This document shows positions 1-11,500 of a stretch of DNA of 64,000 nucleotides, one piece after another. Position numbers and translations under genes: made by a program. Source of the stretch: Rhizoctonia solani (lineage: Eukaryota > Basidiomycota > Agaricomycetes > Cantharellales > Ceratobasidiaceae); contig NC_057384.1 of the NCBI RefSeq assembly GCF_016906535.1, positions 1,426,001 through 1,490,000 of the forward strand, written 5' to 3'. Below the pieces are notes generated by a model. That model was not told the origin of the DNA. It ran no database searches and saw only the letters and a program-made list of their open reading frames with translations. Positions within the stretch are counted from its first letter, which is position 1, and every line of letters begins with the position of its first letter.

Positions 1-1
1 A

Positions 2-1138
2 AAACCAACCAATCAATTACCTGTAGGCCTGTTAAAACCATTGCAAATTCCTGAACGGCCCTGGGAAGACATTGCTTATGATATGATTGTGGGACTACCG
101 GTTTCAGAAGGTTTCAATGCTATCCTGACGGTGATTGATCGATTCTCAAAAATGGTCCACTTCATTCCCACCCAATCCACGTTGTCAGCCATTGACATTG
201 CCAACCTATTTATCACATACGTATGGAAGCTACACGGCCTCCCCAAAAGCACAGTCTCAGATAGAGGTCCCACATTTAACGCCAAATTCATTTGTCATCT
301 CTATAAAAGGCTGGACATTAAGCCAACATATTCCACGGCGTATCATCCTCAGACAGATGGACAGACTGAGCGCATACAAAGAGAAGCCAAGATCTTTATA
401 CGTATGTTTGGGAATCATTGCCAATCAGATTGGGTAGCATTACTACCATTGGCTGAATTTGCTCTAAACAATTTGAAGCAAACTTCCACAGACAAATCCC
501 CCTTCCAAATTTGTTATGGCTATAATCCAAGATTTTTGGTTGGTCAAAAATCAGAAGAGGTAGTTCCAAACGCAGACCAACATGCAGAATTTTTGGAAAA
601 AGGATACAATGAAGTCAAAGCAGCTCTATCCTTATCCCAAGAAAGAATGAAGTACTTTTATGATCAAAGACATAAGGACAAAGATGAAATTCAAGTAGGA
701 GACAAGGCCTGGCTGAGTCATCAAAATAAATCCACAGATAGACCCTCAATGAAACTCAGCCATAAAAAATTAGGACCCTACTTAGTAATTGAAAGAATAG
801 GATCACACGCATACAAACTTCAATTACCCCACACTATGCGCATACATCCTGTGTTCCATATCAATCTTCTTACTAAATTTCATCCTGACCCTCACGGACG
901 CAACCCTCCCCAACCTGCACCCATTGTCACAGAAGAAGGAGAGGAGGAATATGAGGTTGAAAAAATCTTGGATAGTAAATGGAAGGGATGCGGTAAATCA
1001 AGGAAACTCTGGTATCTGATTAAGTGGAAAGGATATGACAAAGGAAGCAATTCCTGGGAACCAATTGATAATGTGGCCAATGCCAAGGAGGCAAAAGAAG
1101 AGTTCCATAAGGAGTACCCTGATGCAGTTGGAGCTTGA
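2..1138 (+). CDS. pol: EP pol, C-terminal part (integrase core and chromodomain), cut by window edge
   Basis: This is the end of a Ty3/gypsy chromovirus polyprotein. The frame is open to the first base, so the left end is the window edge and not a start codon. The integrase core shows the first Asp in YDMIVGLP, the second in VSDRGPTF and the Glu in DGQTER, so the DDE triad is complete. A GPY/F-type segment (KKLGPYLVIERIGSHAYKL) follows, then a chromodomain (EEEYEVEKILDSK to YLIKWKGYDKGSNSWEP) ending in a TGA. The integrase inserts element cDNA and the chromodomain is known in this clade to bias insertion to marked chromatin. It is closest in the window to EG pol. No stops or frameshifts are seen in the visible part. 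Confidence 0.93.
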   Translation, partial: KPTNQLPVGLLKPLQIPERPWEDIAYDMIVGLPVSEGFNAILTVIDRFSKMVHFIPTQSTLSAIDIANLFITYVWKLHGLPKSTVSDRGPTFNAKFICHLYKRLDIKPTYSTAYHPQTDGQTERIQREAKIFIRMFGNHCQSDWVALLPLAEFALNNLKQTSTDKSPFQICYGYNPRFLVGQKSEEVVPNADQHAEFLEKGYNEVKAALSLSQERMKYFYDQRHKDKDEIQVGDKAWLSHQNKSTDRPSMKLSHKKLGPYLVIERIGSHAYKLQLPHTMRIHPVFHINLLTKFHPDPHGRNPPQPAPIVTEEGEEEYEVEKILDSKWKGCGKSRKLWYLIKWKGYDKGSNSWEPIDNVANAKEAKEEFHKEYPDAVGA

Positions 1139-1149
1139 AGAAGGGGTAA

Positions 1150-1591
1150 TGTCATGACCTCCATTGGCATGACATGATTTTATACTATTTTCTACCTTTT
1201 TTCCGAGATAGTTTCCTTTTTTGGTATATATGACTCATCAAGATCACGTGACATATTTGATATATGATGTGAAATTGTAATTGACTCACTATTTAGTACT
1301 GTTGTTTTTGATGTGGCTCTCCTCATGTATATAAGCCAGGTCAAGTTGCCGCTAAAACAGCAAGACTTGACCTCTTTGTCAATTCACCTGAGTTCTTACC
1401 TACCCATTGCCCTGCTCCCTTGTTGAGCCTAGTGCACTTTACTTAAGCATCACTCACCAGGCCTTTGTTGCCCTCTACCCTACATCATACCCCCTGGGCC
1501 TTTGTTGCCCCTCTTGTTCTCATAGTCCATTGGTGATAGGGCCACGGACTTTAAGCCTACTTGTATCATAGGTCCAAGCTTAGTTGTGACA
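1150..1591 (+). repeat. 3' LTR of EP (family P, 442 bp)
   Basis: It starts TGTCATGACC directly after a purine tract (GAAGAAGGGGTAA) and 11 bases after the pol stop, and ends GTTGTGACA, giving TGTCA/TGACA inverted termini. It holds a CACGTG at 1245-1250 and a TATATAAG-like box near 1327. The right flank is inside a family-A LTR fragment, so EP inserted into that LTR. The matching left TSD lies outside the window. Confidence 0.85.
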
Positions 1592-2004
1592 CCTTAGGCC
1601 TGAGAGGTGTGATGAGTCTGAAGAGTGGGGTAAGCAATATACTACTGATGTCTCCAGCTACTTAGCTGGACTTCTGAAACCTGTCTGTGATGAGAGACAA
1701 GGTAAAATCAACTTGGGGACTCCAAGCAATTTTCCTGCTGTATATATATGTCAAGGGGAGCTATCTACATGGTCTGTGCTTGTGAGAAAAGAAGAGTCTG
1801 TATGAAATAAGAAGTGTGCTGCAGGCTGTGCAGAAGCATGGATTTCTCCTAAGCGCCCTTGGCATGGCATCTCAGTGTGGCATCTTGGCATGGTAAGCAC
1901 CAAGATCATGTGATCAAAAAACAAAAGGTAATGAGATTGTAAAAAATACTAGAAATATAAGAAAAATTGTCCAAATCCAATGGTATAGTTAAAAGGGTGT
2001 AACA
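1592..2004 (-). repeat. LTR-A fragment (minus orientation)
   Basis: The stretch CCTTAGGCCTGAGAGGTGTG through GGGTGTAACA matches the inner and terminal part of other family-A LTRs in the window (for example 18770-19178). Its first part was displaced to the left by the EP insertion. No coding content is seen. Confidence 0.8.
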
Positions 2005-2145
2005 GTTCTTATTTTATATAGTTAAGCTTCTTTTCCCACACACATTGTATTTGTAATTAGCTCTCTCTGTAATATAAGGAGGTCAACCAACCATGGTAAC
2101 AACCAGGTCAATTACCTCTTGTTGCATCCTACTAAGTGTACAAGG
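2005..2145 (+). repeat. LTR-D fragment (plus orientation)
   Basis: It matches the middle of LTR-D copies (TTGTAATTAG, TATAAGGAGG and CAACCAACCATGGTAAC blocks, as at 61975-62035). It has neither LTR end and is bounded by an LTR-A end on the left and an LTR-C end on the right. Confidence 0.8.
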
Positions 2146-2198
2146 TGTTAAGAGTTGTGTAAGTACAGGAGTAAGAAAGAATCACTATATACAAAATG
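2146..2198 (-). repeat. LTR-C terminal fragment (53 bp)
   Basis: It starts TGTTAAGAGTTGTGTAAG, the same as the terminus at 45998 and 58110, and stops after ACAAAATG where LTR-A sequence begins. The remaining 1.47 kb of this LTR is not next to it. Confidence 0.8.
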
Positions 2199-2276
2199 TG
2201 TTGTACACCACTATAAGGTGGGTACTTGCTAGTGGGACAGGCGCTTGGGGCTGTACTACTACAGACAAAGCTTATC
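2199..2276 (-). repeat. LTR-A terminal fragment (78 bp)
   Basis: TGTTGTACACCACTATAAGG begins a second family-A terminus that breaks off just before the complete terminus at 2277. It reads as a family-A LTR interrupted by the EK insertion. The rest of it was not found right of EK. Confidence 0.75.
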
Positions 2277-3446
2277 TGTTGTACACCACTGTAAGGTGGG
2301 TACTTGCTAGTGGGGAGGGCGCTTGTGGCTGTACTACTACACAGCTTATGTAATCTAACTACCTAAGGCTACTAACTAACTATACTACATTGCTTATGGT
2401 GACAAGCAACTAACTACTGTCAATGCAAGGGGGCCAGAGGCCTGGAGGTGTGGTGAGTGAGGTAAAAGGGGGTAAGTGACTTCTGACAATTGGAGGCTGG
2501 CTACTTAGCTGGCTGGATAACTTCTCTAGTGAATAAGAGACAAGGTAAAATTGACTTGGGATCTCCAAGCAATTTTCCTGCTGTATATATGTTAAAAGGA
2601 GCACTATCTACATGGTCTGTGCGCATGAGAGAAAGAAGAGTACATGTGAAAAAGAAGCATGCTGCAGGCTGCGCAGAAGCATTGATTTTCTCCTAACTGC
2701 CCTTGGCACAGCATCCTGGCGCAACATCTTGGCATGATAAGTGCCAAGATCATGTGATCAAAAACAAGAGATACAAGGTTCGGAAAAAATACTAAAAATA
2801 AGAGAAAAATCAGGCAAATCTGTCCTAGACATCAGTGAGGGGCGTTGAGGAGGCAGGCGCTTACAGCCGTATCTAACTAAGTATGAGTTGCTTAAGGCAA
2901 CGGGTAAGCTACCTACAACAATGTCCAACTATACTATGGTGTCCAAGCCTGTAATGGCAATGGTGAACTAGCTAAGTACAACTGAGAAGCTGCTTAAGGC
3001 AGTGTAGACAAATGGGGCTAAGTGGTTACTGGACCTAAGGTCCTTGTACAGTGGGGTGATGCAACAAGAGGTAATTGACCTGGGTGTTACCATGGTTGGT
3101 TGGCCTCCTTATATATTACAAGAGTACGCTAATTACAAATACATGGGTGTGGGAAAAGAAGCGTATCATATGGCAATAAGAACCCTGCTCTGCAGTCAGC
3201 CTTACTCATGCATACGTGTCACTGACGTATCATAGTGATGTCATCAGGTGGAGGTGGCCATGTATGCTGAGTAAGCACAGATGGAGACATGGCTTGGCGC
3301 TTAGTGTATGATATAAGCGCCAAGGTCACATGATTGAAAATGTTGTTTGTTCAAGTTTGTTTAAATTTGAGAAAATCAGAATAAATTCCGTGGTATTGAC
3401 TGTGTCTACAACAAAATCCAGTGGTATATGTTAAGGGGGTGTAACA
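2277..3446 (-). repeat. 3' LTR of EK (family A), interrupted by a solo LTR-D
   Basis: It starts TGTTGTACACCACTG and ends GGGGTGTAACA next to a C-rich tract (the purine tract read on the minus strand) and the last codons of pol. Without the 593-bp LTR-D and one TSD it is about 572 bp, which fits the family. Confidence 0.85.
2821..3413 (-). repeat. Solo LTR-D in the EK 3' LTR, TSD AAATC
   Basis: It starts TGTCCTAGAC and ends GTGTCTACAACA. The TSD AAATC is at 2816-2820 and 3414-3418. Inside are a TATATTA-like box and a decayed CACGTG (TCACATGA). No coding region is present. Confidence 0.9.
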
Positions 3447-3478
3447 TTGCCCCCCCCTTAATGGCTCTTGGCAGAGTC
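3447..3478 (-). pseudogene. EK pol, extreme C-terminus
   Basis: Read on the minus strand it gives the last codons of pol (a DSAKSH-like end), a TAA and the purine tract next to the LTR. It is joined to the chromodomain piece at 5839 once the LTR-E insertion (TSD GAGTC, 3474-3478 and 5839-5843) is removed. Confidence 0.75.
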
Positions 3479-5838
3479 TGTTATAGATAGGGAGAATAAG
3501 TGAAAAATAAAATACTCTAAAGAAGAAAGAAAGAGACTAAAAGAAGGGAAAAGACAAATAAGGTAACTGTCTAACTATAAAAGGTAGAAAATTTAGGAAG
3601 ATAAGTAATAAGAGAAATATATTGTTATGTATCACACAATTTTGCATTCACAGCTCACCATCCACAATAATCTGTATATATCTGACTTTCTGATTTAATG
3701 GCCATTTGACTCCTATTTTCCATTATTTCTGTCATTACTCTATGTAACGCTCATATCGACTGTATGTGTTACATATCGTTCAATAGAGCTCCTTCCGCTC
3801 GTTCTAACGCTGCCTGTCACGTGCTCATACGATAAGATCTCATGGAGATGTTAGCTTCACAAGATTCTATCTATGTGGCTCAAGTACCTTACTAATCATT
3901 ATATTTGTATCTTTACATCTAGCTCATCACATGACTAGCTCTAACTTGGGAAATGAACCTTATTCCTAGCTTAGTTGAGTCATACCTCTCATGAGATTAC
4001 TAAGGTTCTCCTTATCTAGTAATTTCTAGTGGCACTGCAAATCCTGCTTATGAGTCATTCTGCTTGCCACCAGAATGACTCACACTAATGACTCACTCTA
4101 AGTGCTCATTGGCTGCCAAGCATTTCTTGATAGACTGAGTCATGTATTTAGATGTTTCTATTTTTTAACTAATTGCAGTTCAACCCAAGAGCAGTCACAT
4201 TCCATCCTAGTCATATCTGTGCCTTCCCACCCACCAATCAAAGTCTTAGGAAGCACAGTCCTAAGCAAGTCATATTCATACTCTGACTAGGTGAATGACT
4301 CAGTAACCTTGCCACTCTAGGGTATAAAAGGGGACTCTTGCATACCCTTGGAGGGCACCCACCCTTCACTCTTACCACTCACTGTTACTGTTGACTGTCA
4401 CTCTTGGGTTTGGGCTTGCCCCCCTCAATTGTGTGATATTTTGTGCCTCAAGATTTCAAATAACTTAAACTTGTATAAGTGGATCTCCCAAGTACCCATA
4501 GTGTGGAAAGGTTGTAGACCTGATACAGAGTTCTTAGGTTAAGTGAACAGAAGGCAATCATCCTTAAAGAAGGATATATACTAAGTAACCAGTTAGTTCC
4601 TGCAACTAGGAGTGAAACTTACATAACTATATCTGCCAAAGGGAACCTGAGCCAGTACTCTTGCTCTTACAGAAATACTTACTAAGACACTTTACACTGA
4701 GAAAAGATATATCTGTAGTTGATTGTATTCAAGATAACTAGACCCAGAGAACCCTAAAGAAGCTACTTCTTTACTTAGCTTGGAAATTGGGAAATCTTCC
4801 AACACAGACTCTGCTCAGCACCAGAGTCTCAACTTCTTTTCCCCCAATTTACAACATATATGCTAGTGAAATTAGAGTATATTAGAGTGGTTAGTTATCT
4901 TGCTAGAAGAGCAAGGTGGTTAGTATCAGGGTGATCCCTACCAATAACCAGTAATGAGCGTATTACTGTTCAGCAGGCAATGCAAGGTACAAGCGAAGTA
5001 GTATAAAACCTAAATGTCAGTCTCTGGAACTCACTGTAATTTAATTGAGAATTATGGAAATTTATTTCCTTGTCCTTGACGGTGCACAAGGGGGTAAAGG
5101 CGTTGTGGAAGCACCAAACACTTAGCAGACAGCTAGGAAGTCTTGGCAGGGTCGCACTTAAGCTGGTTCTAGGTTCCCTGTATAGGTTGGGACCGTCCTA
5201 GAGGCTATATGCGCCAAACTTAAGAGCTTTAGGCTGAATTACTATGTATGATACTTAAGAAAATCAATAGAAGTCTTTGAGAGTCACACTAGGCTGAGGG
5301 AGGATGGTAAAAAAGAGATGCATTCAAAAAGGCCAGCTCAAGGGGCTATTTATACCCTTGGAGGCCTGTGATTACTATATACAGTAGGGTGAAGAAACTA
5401 ATGTACATGACATGATGAACAGAGCTAGGATGTGAGGTGAGAGCCTGTCTCCTAAAGCTATGCCTTATAAGAGTTAGTCTCTAGTTCTATAAATATTCTT
5501 TCCCCACTAAAATACATAAGGGAAAGACTGAAACAAGTAGCTCCCATAGCAGGGCCTAGGCCTCAACTCCCAGCTACTGAGGATAGTAGCTTTTGAGAAA
5601 GCATAATGCTGACTTAAGTACTATAGTTTAATTAGTCCTAAGATATTAAGCCTTTTCTTTAATAAAGCGGTATCTCCCTTAATACCTCATGTATTTACAT
5701 GATTAAAAATAGTAGAATATACAGAAAAATTCAGCAAATCTTACTATATACTTCCCAAGTACTCATTAAGGAGATTTCAACGCCAATTTCCGTTTGCTTA
5801 CTTTGCCATTCTTTACTATAGTATTCTAATCCATAACA
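3479..5838 (-). repeat. Solo LTR-E (about 1.12 kb), interrupted by a solo LTR-B
   Basis: It starts TGTTATAGATAGGG, ends AATCCATAACA, and is flanked by GAGTC on both sides. On the minus strand it starts TGTTATGG and ends CTATAACA, as LTR-F does, and both contain a TATA box followed by CCC and CTTGAG blocks, so E and F are related. The parts outside LTR-B (3479-3622, 4862-5838) contain no ORF of note. Confidence 0.82.
3623..4856 (+). repeat. Solo LTR-B in LTR-E, TSD TATAT
   Basis: It starts TGTTATGTATCACAC and ends CCCCAATTTACAACA, 1234 bp, matching the two 1233-bp LTRs of EB. The TSD TATAT is at 3618-3622 and 4857-4861. A TATAAAAG box is near 4323. The short ORFs inside are repeated unchanged in other LTR-B copies and are not taken as genes. 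Confidence 0.92.
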
Positions 5839-6127
5839 GAGTCACAAGCCTTTTTCAGTTGTGCTTTGTTGAAGTGGTGTATCTCTTCCTGGCTATGTTC
5901 CAATAGCTCCTCCAGTTCCCATGAGTTATCTTCCAGGCCATAACCTTTCCATTTGATTAAATAGAACCATTTTCCTTTCTGTCTTTTGGAATCCAGAATT
6001 TGTTCTACTTTGTACTCCTCTTCTCCTTCTATTGTTTCAGGAGGAGGTTGGTCTGGGAGCATCTGACTGGGGGACTTGTGCAACTTGGAGAGAAGCCCTA
6101 CATAGAACATGTTGTGGATTTTGAGGG
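5839..6127 (-). pseudogene. EK pol chromodomain fragment
   Basis: The minus strand encodes KIHNMFYVGLLSK, a proline-rich linker and a chromodomain (EEEYKVEQILDSKRQ, WFYLIKWKGYGLEDNSWE) nearly the same as those of EA and EH. It continues the integrase tail at 13074 once the 6.9-kb block at 6128-13073 is removed (TSD GAGGG at 6123-6127 and 13074-13078). It cannot be expressed as an integrase part in its present place. Confidence 0.85.
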
Positions 6128-6260
6128 TGTTGTACACCACTGTAAGGTGGGTACACGCTAATAGGGGCAGGCGCTTAAGGCCGTACTACTACAAGCTACT
6201 TATGTAATCTAACCTACTAGGCTATACTAATACTGCGTGAGGCAGTCTACTACTGACTAT

Positions 6261-6788
6261 TGTCATGCCCTAGAGGCGTGACCACCTTAAAATCCACTAA
6301 GTCGAAGAAATAGTGAATATATGCGCTATTTTCATGAAGATTTATGGATATATGCATCTTTATGCTATTTAGGCGCTGAGCGCTTATTATGTAATCTCAT
6401 CACATGACCTTTAGTCATGTGATCTTGTTTTCTTATCTCTGGTCATGTGACCTTATCTTTGTTATGATGTTTGCACATGTAATTACTCTTCCCCTTCTCT
6501 GTGAATATATAAGGAGGGTTCTGAGAGCCTTAAGCCTCAGAACTCGACCTCTTATCCCTTCCAACACTACCTACCCTTGGCATACAATCAGGTGCACCTT
6601 GAGTGTAATAGTCCCTGCCTTGGTTTTAGCCCTGCTATCTTAATAGCATAGTGCACTTTACTTAAATAGGTCTTGTCCTACCCTTCCCTGGCATTGCCTT
6701 GAGCTTTGTTAGGTCCTACTAGTTGATAAGTCCTATATTAGGCAATAACTAGTTAGGTTTTACCTCTTGGTAGTTGTTGGCTCTGACA
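6261..6788 (+). repeat. 5' LTR of EG (family G)
   Basis: TGTCATGCCCTAG to GGCTCTGACA. It is identical to the 3' copy except that it has TCG where the 3' copy has TTG (in CAGAACTYGACC). Confidence 0.95.
6506..6512 (+). promoter_or_regulatory. TATA box in the EG 5' LTR
   Basis: TATATAA lies in the middle of the LTR, after three CATGTG/CACATG boxes and before CT-rich sequence, the usual place for the U3 promoter. The same box is kept in the 3' LTR and in both solo LTR-G copies, one of which reads TATATCA. Confidence 0.6.
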
Positions 6789-7222
6789 TTAGGTCAAGTT
6801 CTTCATCACCAACCCTTGTGGGCTATTAGGGTGTTAGTACTGGCACAACCCATCAAGAACCAGTGATCCAGCATAACCAGATAATAATCAAAACTGGTGA
6901 TTGTTGCACTAGGGGGTTATTGTTACACGGCTAGCATTGCAAACGTCCACCCAAAAGTCTGCCACGACTTCTTCTGCGTCACAGACAGTCAAAGACCCGC
7001 TTGTGCAAAACCTGCCTCTGTATCACGCCCATCCAAGGCTTGTTGATCAGTTGTAAGGAGCATTCAATGCTAGGTATTGAGACAGTGATTAGCGTAAAGA
7101 ATAAACTGTGAGCTTAGTGGGGCCAATCATCTAGCCTCCCATTTTTCCTAAACTAGTAGTGAAGTTGCCTTATTTAGCAAGGACACTATTTTAGTATCTA
7201 TCCACATTCCTCTTTCTCCACT

Positions 7223-8560
7223 ATGTCGACCCAACCCTCTACCTTTGTGCATGCCGACCCAAATGCGCTGTCTGTCCCCACCAATATCCAGGAGATACCT
7301 GCGTGGGCCCAGGAGATCAAAAACCTCCTCCTGGCTATGAATCAGAATCTTTCTCTGGTCATAGGACAAGCGGCTGCCCATCATACAGATATTGGCACCA
7401 CTCAGGCTACCCTCAACAACCATGATAGTAGCATTACCAACCTTGACGCCCTCATTGTTAAACTTGGGGCTGATATTGCCAAAATAGGCACTGCTGCTGC
7501 TTCTGGTTCCTCCCTTGCCTTGGCTACCAAGGCTCCTAAACTTGCAACGCCAGACAAATTTGACGGGTCAGACAAAAACAAGGCAATCTCTTTCAGAGTT
7601 GCTGTATCTCATTATCTCAGGATTTCATATCCTGGCTCAACAGTGGATGAGCAAATCGCATTTATCATTTCCTGCCTGGATGGCAAGGCCCATGAGTGGC
7701 TTGAGCCCTACCTAGAAGAGGACGTTGTGAAAGGGAATCCTGTTTCCTGGCTCCACAATCTGGATGCCTTCTGGCTGCAATTCAATGCACGCTGGAATGT
7801 CCAAAATAGGACAGAGAACTTCCGCGCTAAATTGCGCACCCTTAAGCAAACCAAGGGAGTCCAAGATTATTACAAGGACTTCCAGACCTATTCTCAAGGT
7901 CTTGGTTACAACAATCCTTCTCTCAGGGACATGTTCTATGATGGCCTGTCCCACAAAATTAAGGAAACTCTCATGGTTCAAGATTATGACCATGCAGATG
8001 CCTCTGTAACTCTTGCAACTCTTGCAGAGAAGGCCCTTAAAGTGGATCAACGCCTAGAGCAGTTTGCGGCCCAGCACAAGGGTCCCTCTTCCTCTTCAAA
8101 CCAATCTGGAAGCAAATCCAGCACTTCTACGTCAGCAGCAGCCCAGGGAGCGCCCAGGGATAAACTGTCTGTTGGGGAACAAGTGTATGCAATTGTGGAT
8201 GGAAAGGCTAAGAAGGGGGTTCTACAAAAAATTGGCCAAAATGCCAAAGGGATTGCAGTTCCAATTGTTAAGTGGAATGATGGCACCACCATGGACGTTA
8301 CCTTCAAAACTATCAAGAAGGATAACCACCCAGTCACTGCCACTTCCACTCCTGCTCCCAAGGCTTCCTCCTCCTCCTCTGCGCGCAACTCTGGTCCTTC
8401 CCCTATGGACTTAGACTCTGCCTCCTCAAAAGGCAAAAAACCTATTATATGCGCAACATGTGGAGGTAGGGGACACTATGCCAATCAATGCCCTTCCAAA
8501 TCCTACTCTGGCCATGAGGCCCATATCTCTGAGGATGAGTTGGAAAATGGGGACCTCTGA
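7223..8560 (+). CDS. gag: EG Gag
   Basis: The 445-aa capsid-nucleocapsid protein would form the cytoplasmic particle that packages element RNA. The start is the first ATG of the long frame. Residues about 115-280 have the retrotransposon Gag character (HEWLEPYLEE, FWLQFNARW, VQDYYKDFQTYSQGLGYN). A CCHC knuckle is at C410, C413, H418 and C423. Between them, residues about 318-372 form a compact lysine- and glycine-rich segment with Val-Tyr-Ala and Val-Lys-Trp-Asn-Asp-Gly strands that looks like a small SH3 or Tudor-type barrel; that is my inference. The last codons contain GGAAAAT (8542-8548), a likely -1 slip into pol. Confidence 0.95.
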   Translation: MSTQPSTFVHADPNALSVPTNIQEIPAWAQEIKNLLLAMNQNLSLVIGQAAAHHTDIGTTQATLNNHDSSITNLDALIVKLGADIAKIGTAAASGSSLALATKAPKLATPDKFDGSDKNKAISFRVAVSHYLRISYPGSTVDEQIAFIISCLDGKAHEWLEPYLEEDVVKGNPVSWLHNLDAFWLQFNARWNVQNRTENFRAKLRTLKQTKGVQDYYKDFQTYSQGLGYNNPSLRDMFYDGLSHKIKETLMVQDYDHADASVTLATLAEKALKVDQRLEQFAAQHKGPSSSSNQSGSKSSTSTSAAAQGAPRDKLSVGEQVYAIVDGKAKKGVLQKIGQNAKGIAVPIVKWNDGTTMDVTFKTIKKDNHPVTATSTPAPKASSSSSARNSGPSPMDLDSASSKGKKPIICATCGGRGHYANQCPSKSYSGHEAHISEDELENGDL

Positions 8561-11500
8561 ACACTAATGGGAACAGTGTATCAGAGGGAAACAATGGACA
8601 TTTAGATAGCTTGGAAATCTTTTCTGTAAATAATATATCTCCTTTAAATATATATTTTCAAGCATCTTGCGTTCAAAATGTTCCCAACCCTAAGGTTACC
8701 AAGAAAATGAAGCCCTTCTTTGGATGGGCTATGATTGATTCAGGTGCTTCATCTTGCTTCATACACAAGGACCTAATCAAACAATATGGTATACCTACTA
8801 CAAAAAAGTCTGTACCACGTTGCCTTAAAGTGATTGATGGAAGAGACATTAGTTCTGGTTTGGTAGATTCAGAATGTATATTTACTTTAGAATTAGGTAG
8901 TCATAAAGAGGTTCTGAAATGTAACGTAGCTGATATAGGTAAACATAGCATAGTCCTTGGAATGTCCTGGCTCAAGTTACACAACCCTACTATAGATTGG
9001 CCTAATAAGCGTATCACTTTTAATTCTCAATATTGTAACAATTCTTGTCTTTCTATTTCTAATTCTATCCTGGGAAATGTCGGTGGAACTTCTAACCACC
9101 TTGAAGGCATACCAGAAGACTTAGGAGGTGTCAAGGTAATTGAACCTCTTGAAGGCATCCCTAGGGAAACTGGAGGTACTGTGGATTCTCCACTTGAAAG
9201 TATCCCAGTAGAACTGCGCAATTTTGCGGAGGTATTTTCTGAGGACATGAAGGTGACGGAACTGCCGCCGCACCGTCCTTTTGATTTAGGGATTGATTTA
9301 ATCGATCCTGATAAACCTGTTAAGGCTATGGTATACCTCTTGAAGGCATCTGATGATGAGGAACTTAGAAAACTTCTTAAAGAACAATTGGACAAAGGAT
9401 TGATTTGCCCATCCAAGTCCAAATATGGTTCCCCAGTTCACTTTGTCAACAAGAAAAATGGGAAAAGGCGTATGGTTGTGGATTATAGATCCCTAAATGC
9501 AAATACAGTCAAGAATGCGTACCCTCTACCTCTAATACAGTCTCTCATTGAGAAACTAAGGGGCGCAAAATACTTTTCCACCATTGACCTGAAATCTGGA
9601 TATAACTTGGTCCGGATAAAGGAAGGTGATGAATGGAAGACTGCGTTTAAAACCAAATATGGCCTGTTTGAATACCTAGTCATGCCCTTTGGGTTATGCA
9701 ACGCTCCTGCTGCATTTCAGCACTTCATGAATGAGATATTTAGGGACATATTGGATGTCTATGTAGTAGTATATCTAGACAACATCCTAATATTCTCAGA
9801 AAGCAGGGAATTACACACAAAACATCTCCAAGAGGTACTGAAAAGGCTGCAAGACAATGCATGCTACTGTAACCTGGAGAAGTGTAATTTCTATGCGTCT
9901 GAAGTAGATTACCTTGGTGTCATTGCCAATGGTGAAGGAGTGAAAGCAGACCCCAAGAAAATCACTCAAGCGGTTGATTGGGCAACACCGCGCTCTGTCA
10001 AAGGGGTTCAAGAGTTTTTGGGCTTTATAAATTTCTATAGACGCTTCATACATAACTTCTCAAAATTGGCACAACCCTTATACCAACTACTCCAAAAGAA
10101 TATACCTTGGGAGTGGGGTGAACGCCAAGAAGTGTCTTTTAAAGCTCTTAAACAGGCTCTAATTGAATCCCCTGTCTTAATCCAACCCGATCCATACAAG
10201 GAGTTTTTCCTTGAGTGTGACGCCTCTGATTTTGCAACGGGCGCTGTCCTTAATCAAAAGGGCAGTGATGATAAATTACACCTGGTTGCATTCCTATCAA
10301 AATCCCTAGCAACTGCTGAAAGAAACTATGATATCTTTGATAAAGAGTTACTAGCAGTAGTAAGGGCTTTAAAGGAATGGCGTCACCTGCTGGAAGGAAC
10401 AGTAATCCCTGTCAAAATACTGACAGACCATAAAAATCTGGAGTACTTCCAGACAAAAAGGGATCTGAACCAAAGGCAGTTAAGGTGGATGGGATTTTTG
10501 GCAGATTACAACTATAGGATTGTGTATAGGCCGGGCGCACAGAATAGAAAAGCAGATATTCTCTCTCGCCGTGAAGACCACAAGTCTGCGGTTAAAGAGG
10601 GGGGTGAAACCCCTGTGCTCATAAGCCCAGAGCTTTTTATTGCAGCTATTCAAACAGATAGTGACCTTAATGATCTAATAAGGGACGCTCTGCATGATGA
10701 TAAAGCTGTATACAAAATCCTTAAATCCTTGGAAGAGGACATACCTGTTAAAGGATGGAAACTTGATAATGGCTTACTCTACTATCATGACCGGATTTAT
10801 GTCCCTAATGAGCCAGAAATCAGGAAAGCCATCTTAGAAAGCAGGCATGATAACCCTTCCACTGGGCACCCAGGACAGTTCAGAACCCTAGACCTCCTTT
10901 CAAGGGACTACTACTGGTCAGGGATGAAACAATCTGTAACAAAATATGTCCAAGCATGCGATTCATGCATACGTAGCAAACACTCCAACCGGGCTCCTGA
11001 AGGTCTCCTTCAAAACATAGATTTACCCAATAAGCCCTGGGAGGAAATAACGTATGACTTGATTGTAGGACTCCCCACCTCAGAAGGATATGATGCAATA
11101 TTAACAGTAGTGGACCGATTATCCAAAATGGTCCATTTTATACCAACGCACTCTGATGCTACTGCTGTCAATGTTGCAAATCTCTTTGTATCCTTTGTGT
11201 GGAAGTTACATGGGTTACCCAGGAAAACCATTTTGGACCAAGGCCCCCAATTTAATGCAAAATTCCTGAGACAAGTCTACAAGCGGTTGGGGATAGAACC
11301 ACATTTCTCCACTGCATACAGACCACAAGTTGATGGACAAAGTGAACGTTTAAACCAGTTTGTGGAAATTTACCTACGCCACTACATCAACTATAGACAA
11401 ACAGACTGGGTTGCATCACTACCACTTGCAGAATTTGCATACAATAATGGGAAACACTCAGGCTCCAAACACTCTCCCTTCTACATGTGCTATGGTTATA

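Noticed and set aside
4348..4542. Short ORF (MEGTHPSLLPLTV...) repeated at 19709 and 30921
   Set aside because: It lies within LTR-B and follows the LTR, not a gene; it starts just after the TATA box and crosses the promoter region of the LTR.
6789..6830. tRNA-type primer site after the EG 5' LTR
   Set aside because: TTAGGTCAAGTTC lacks the TGG start and no tRNA match could be supported. Self-priming is known in some chromoviruses but cannot be shown by eye here.
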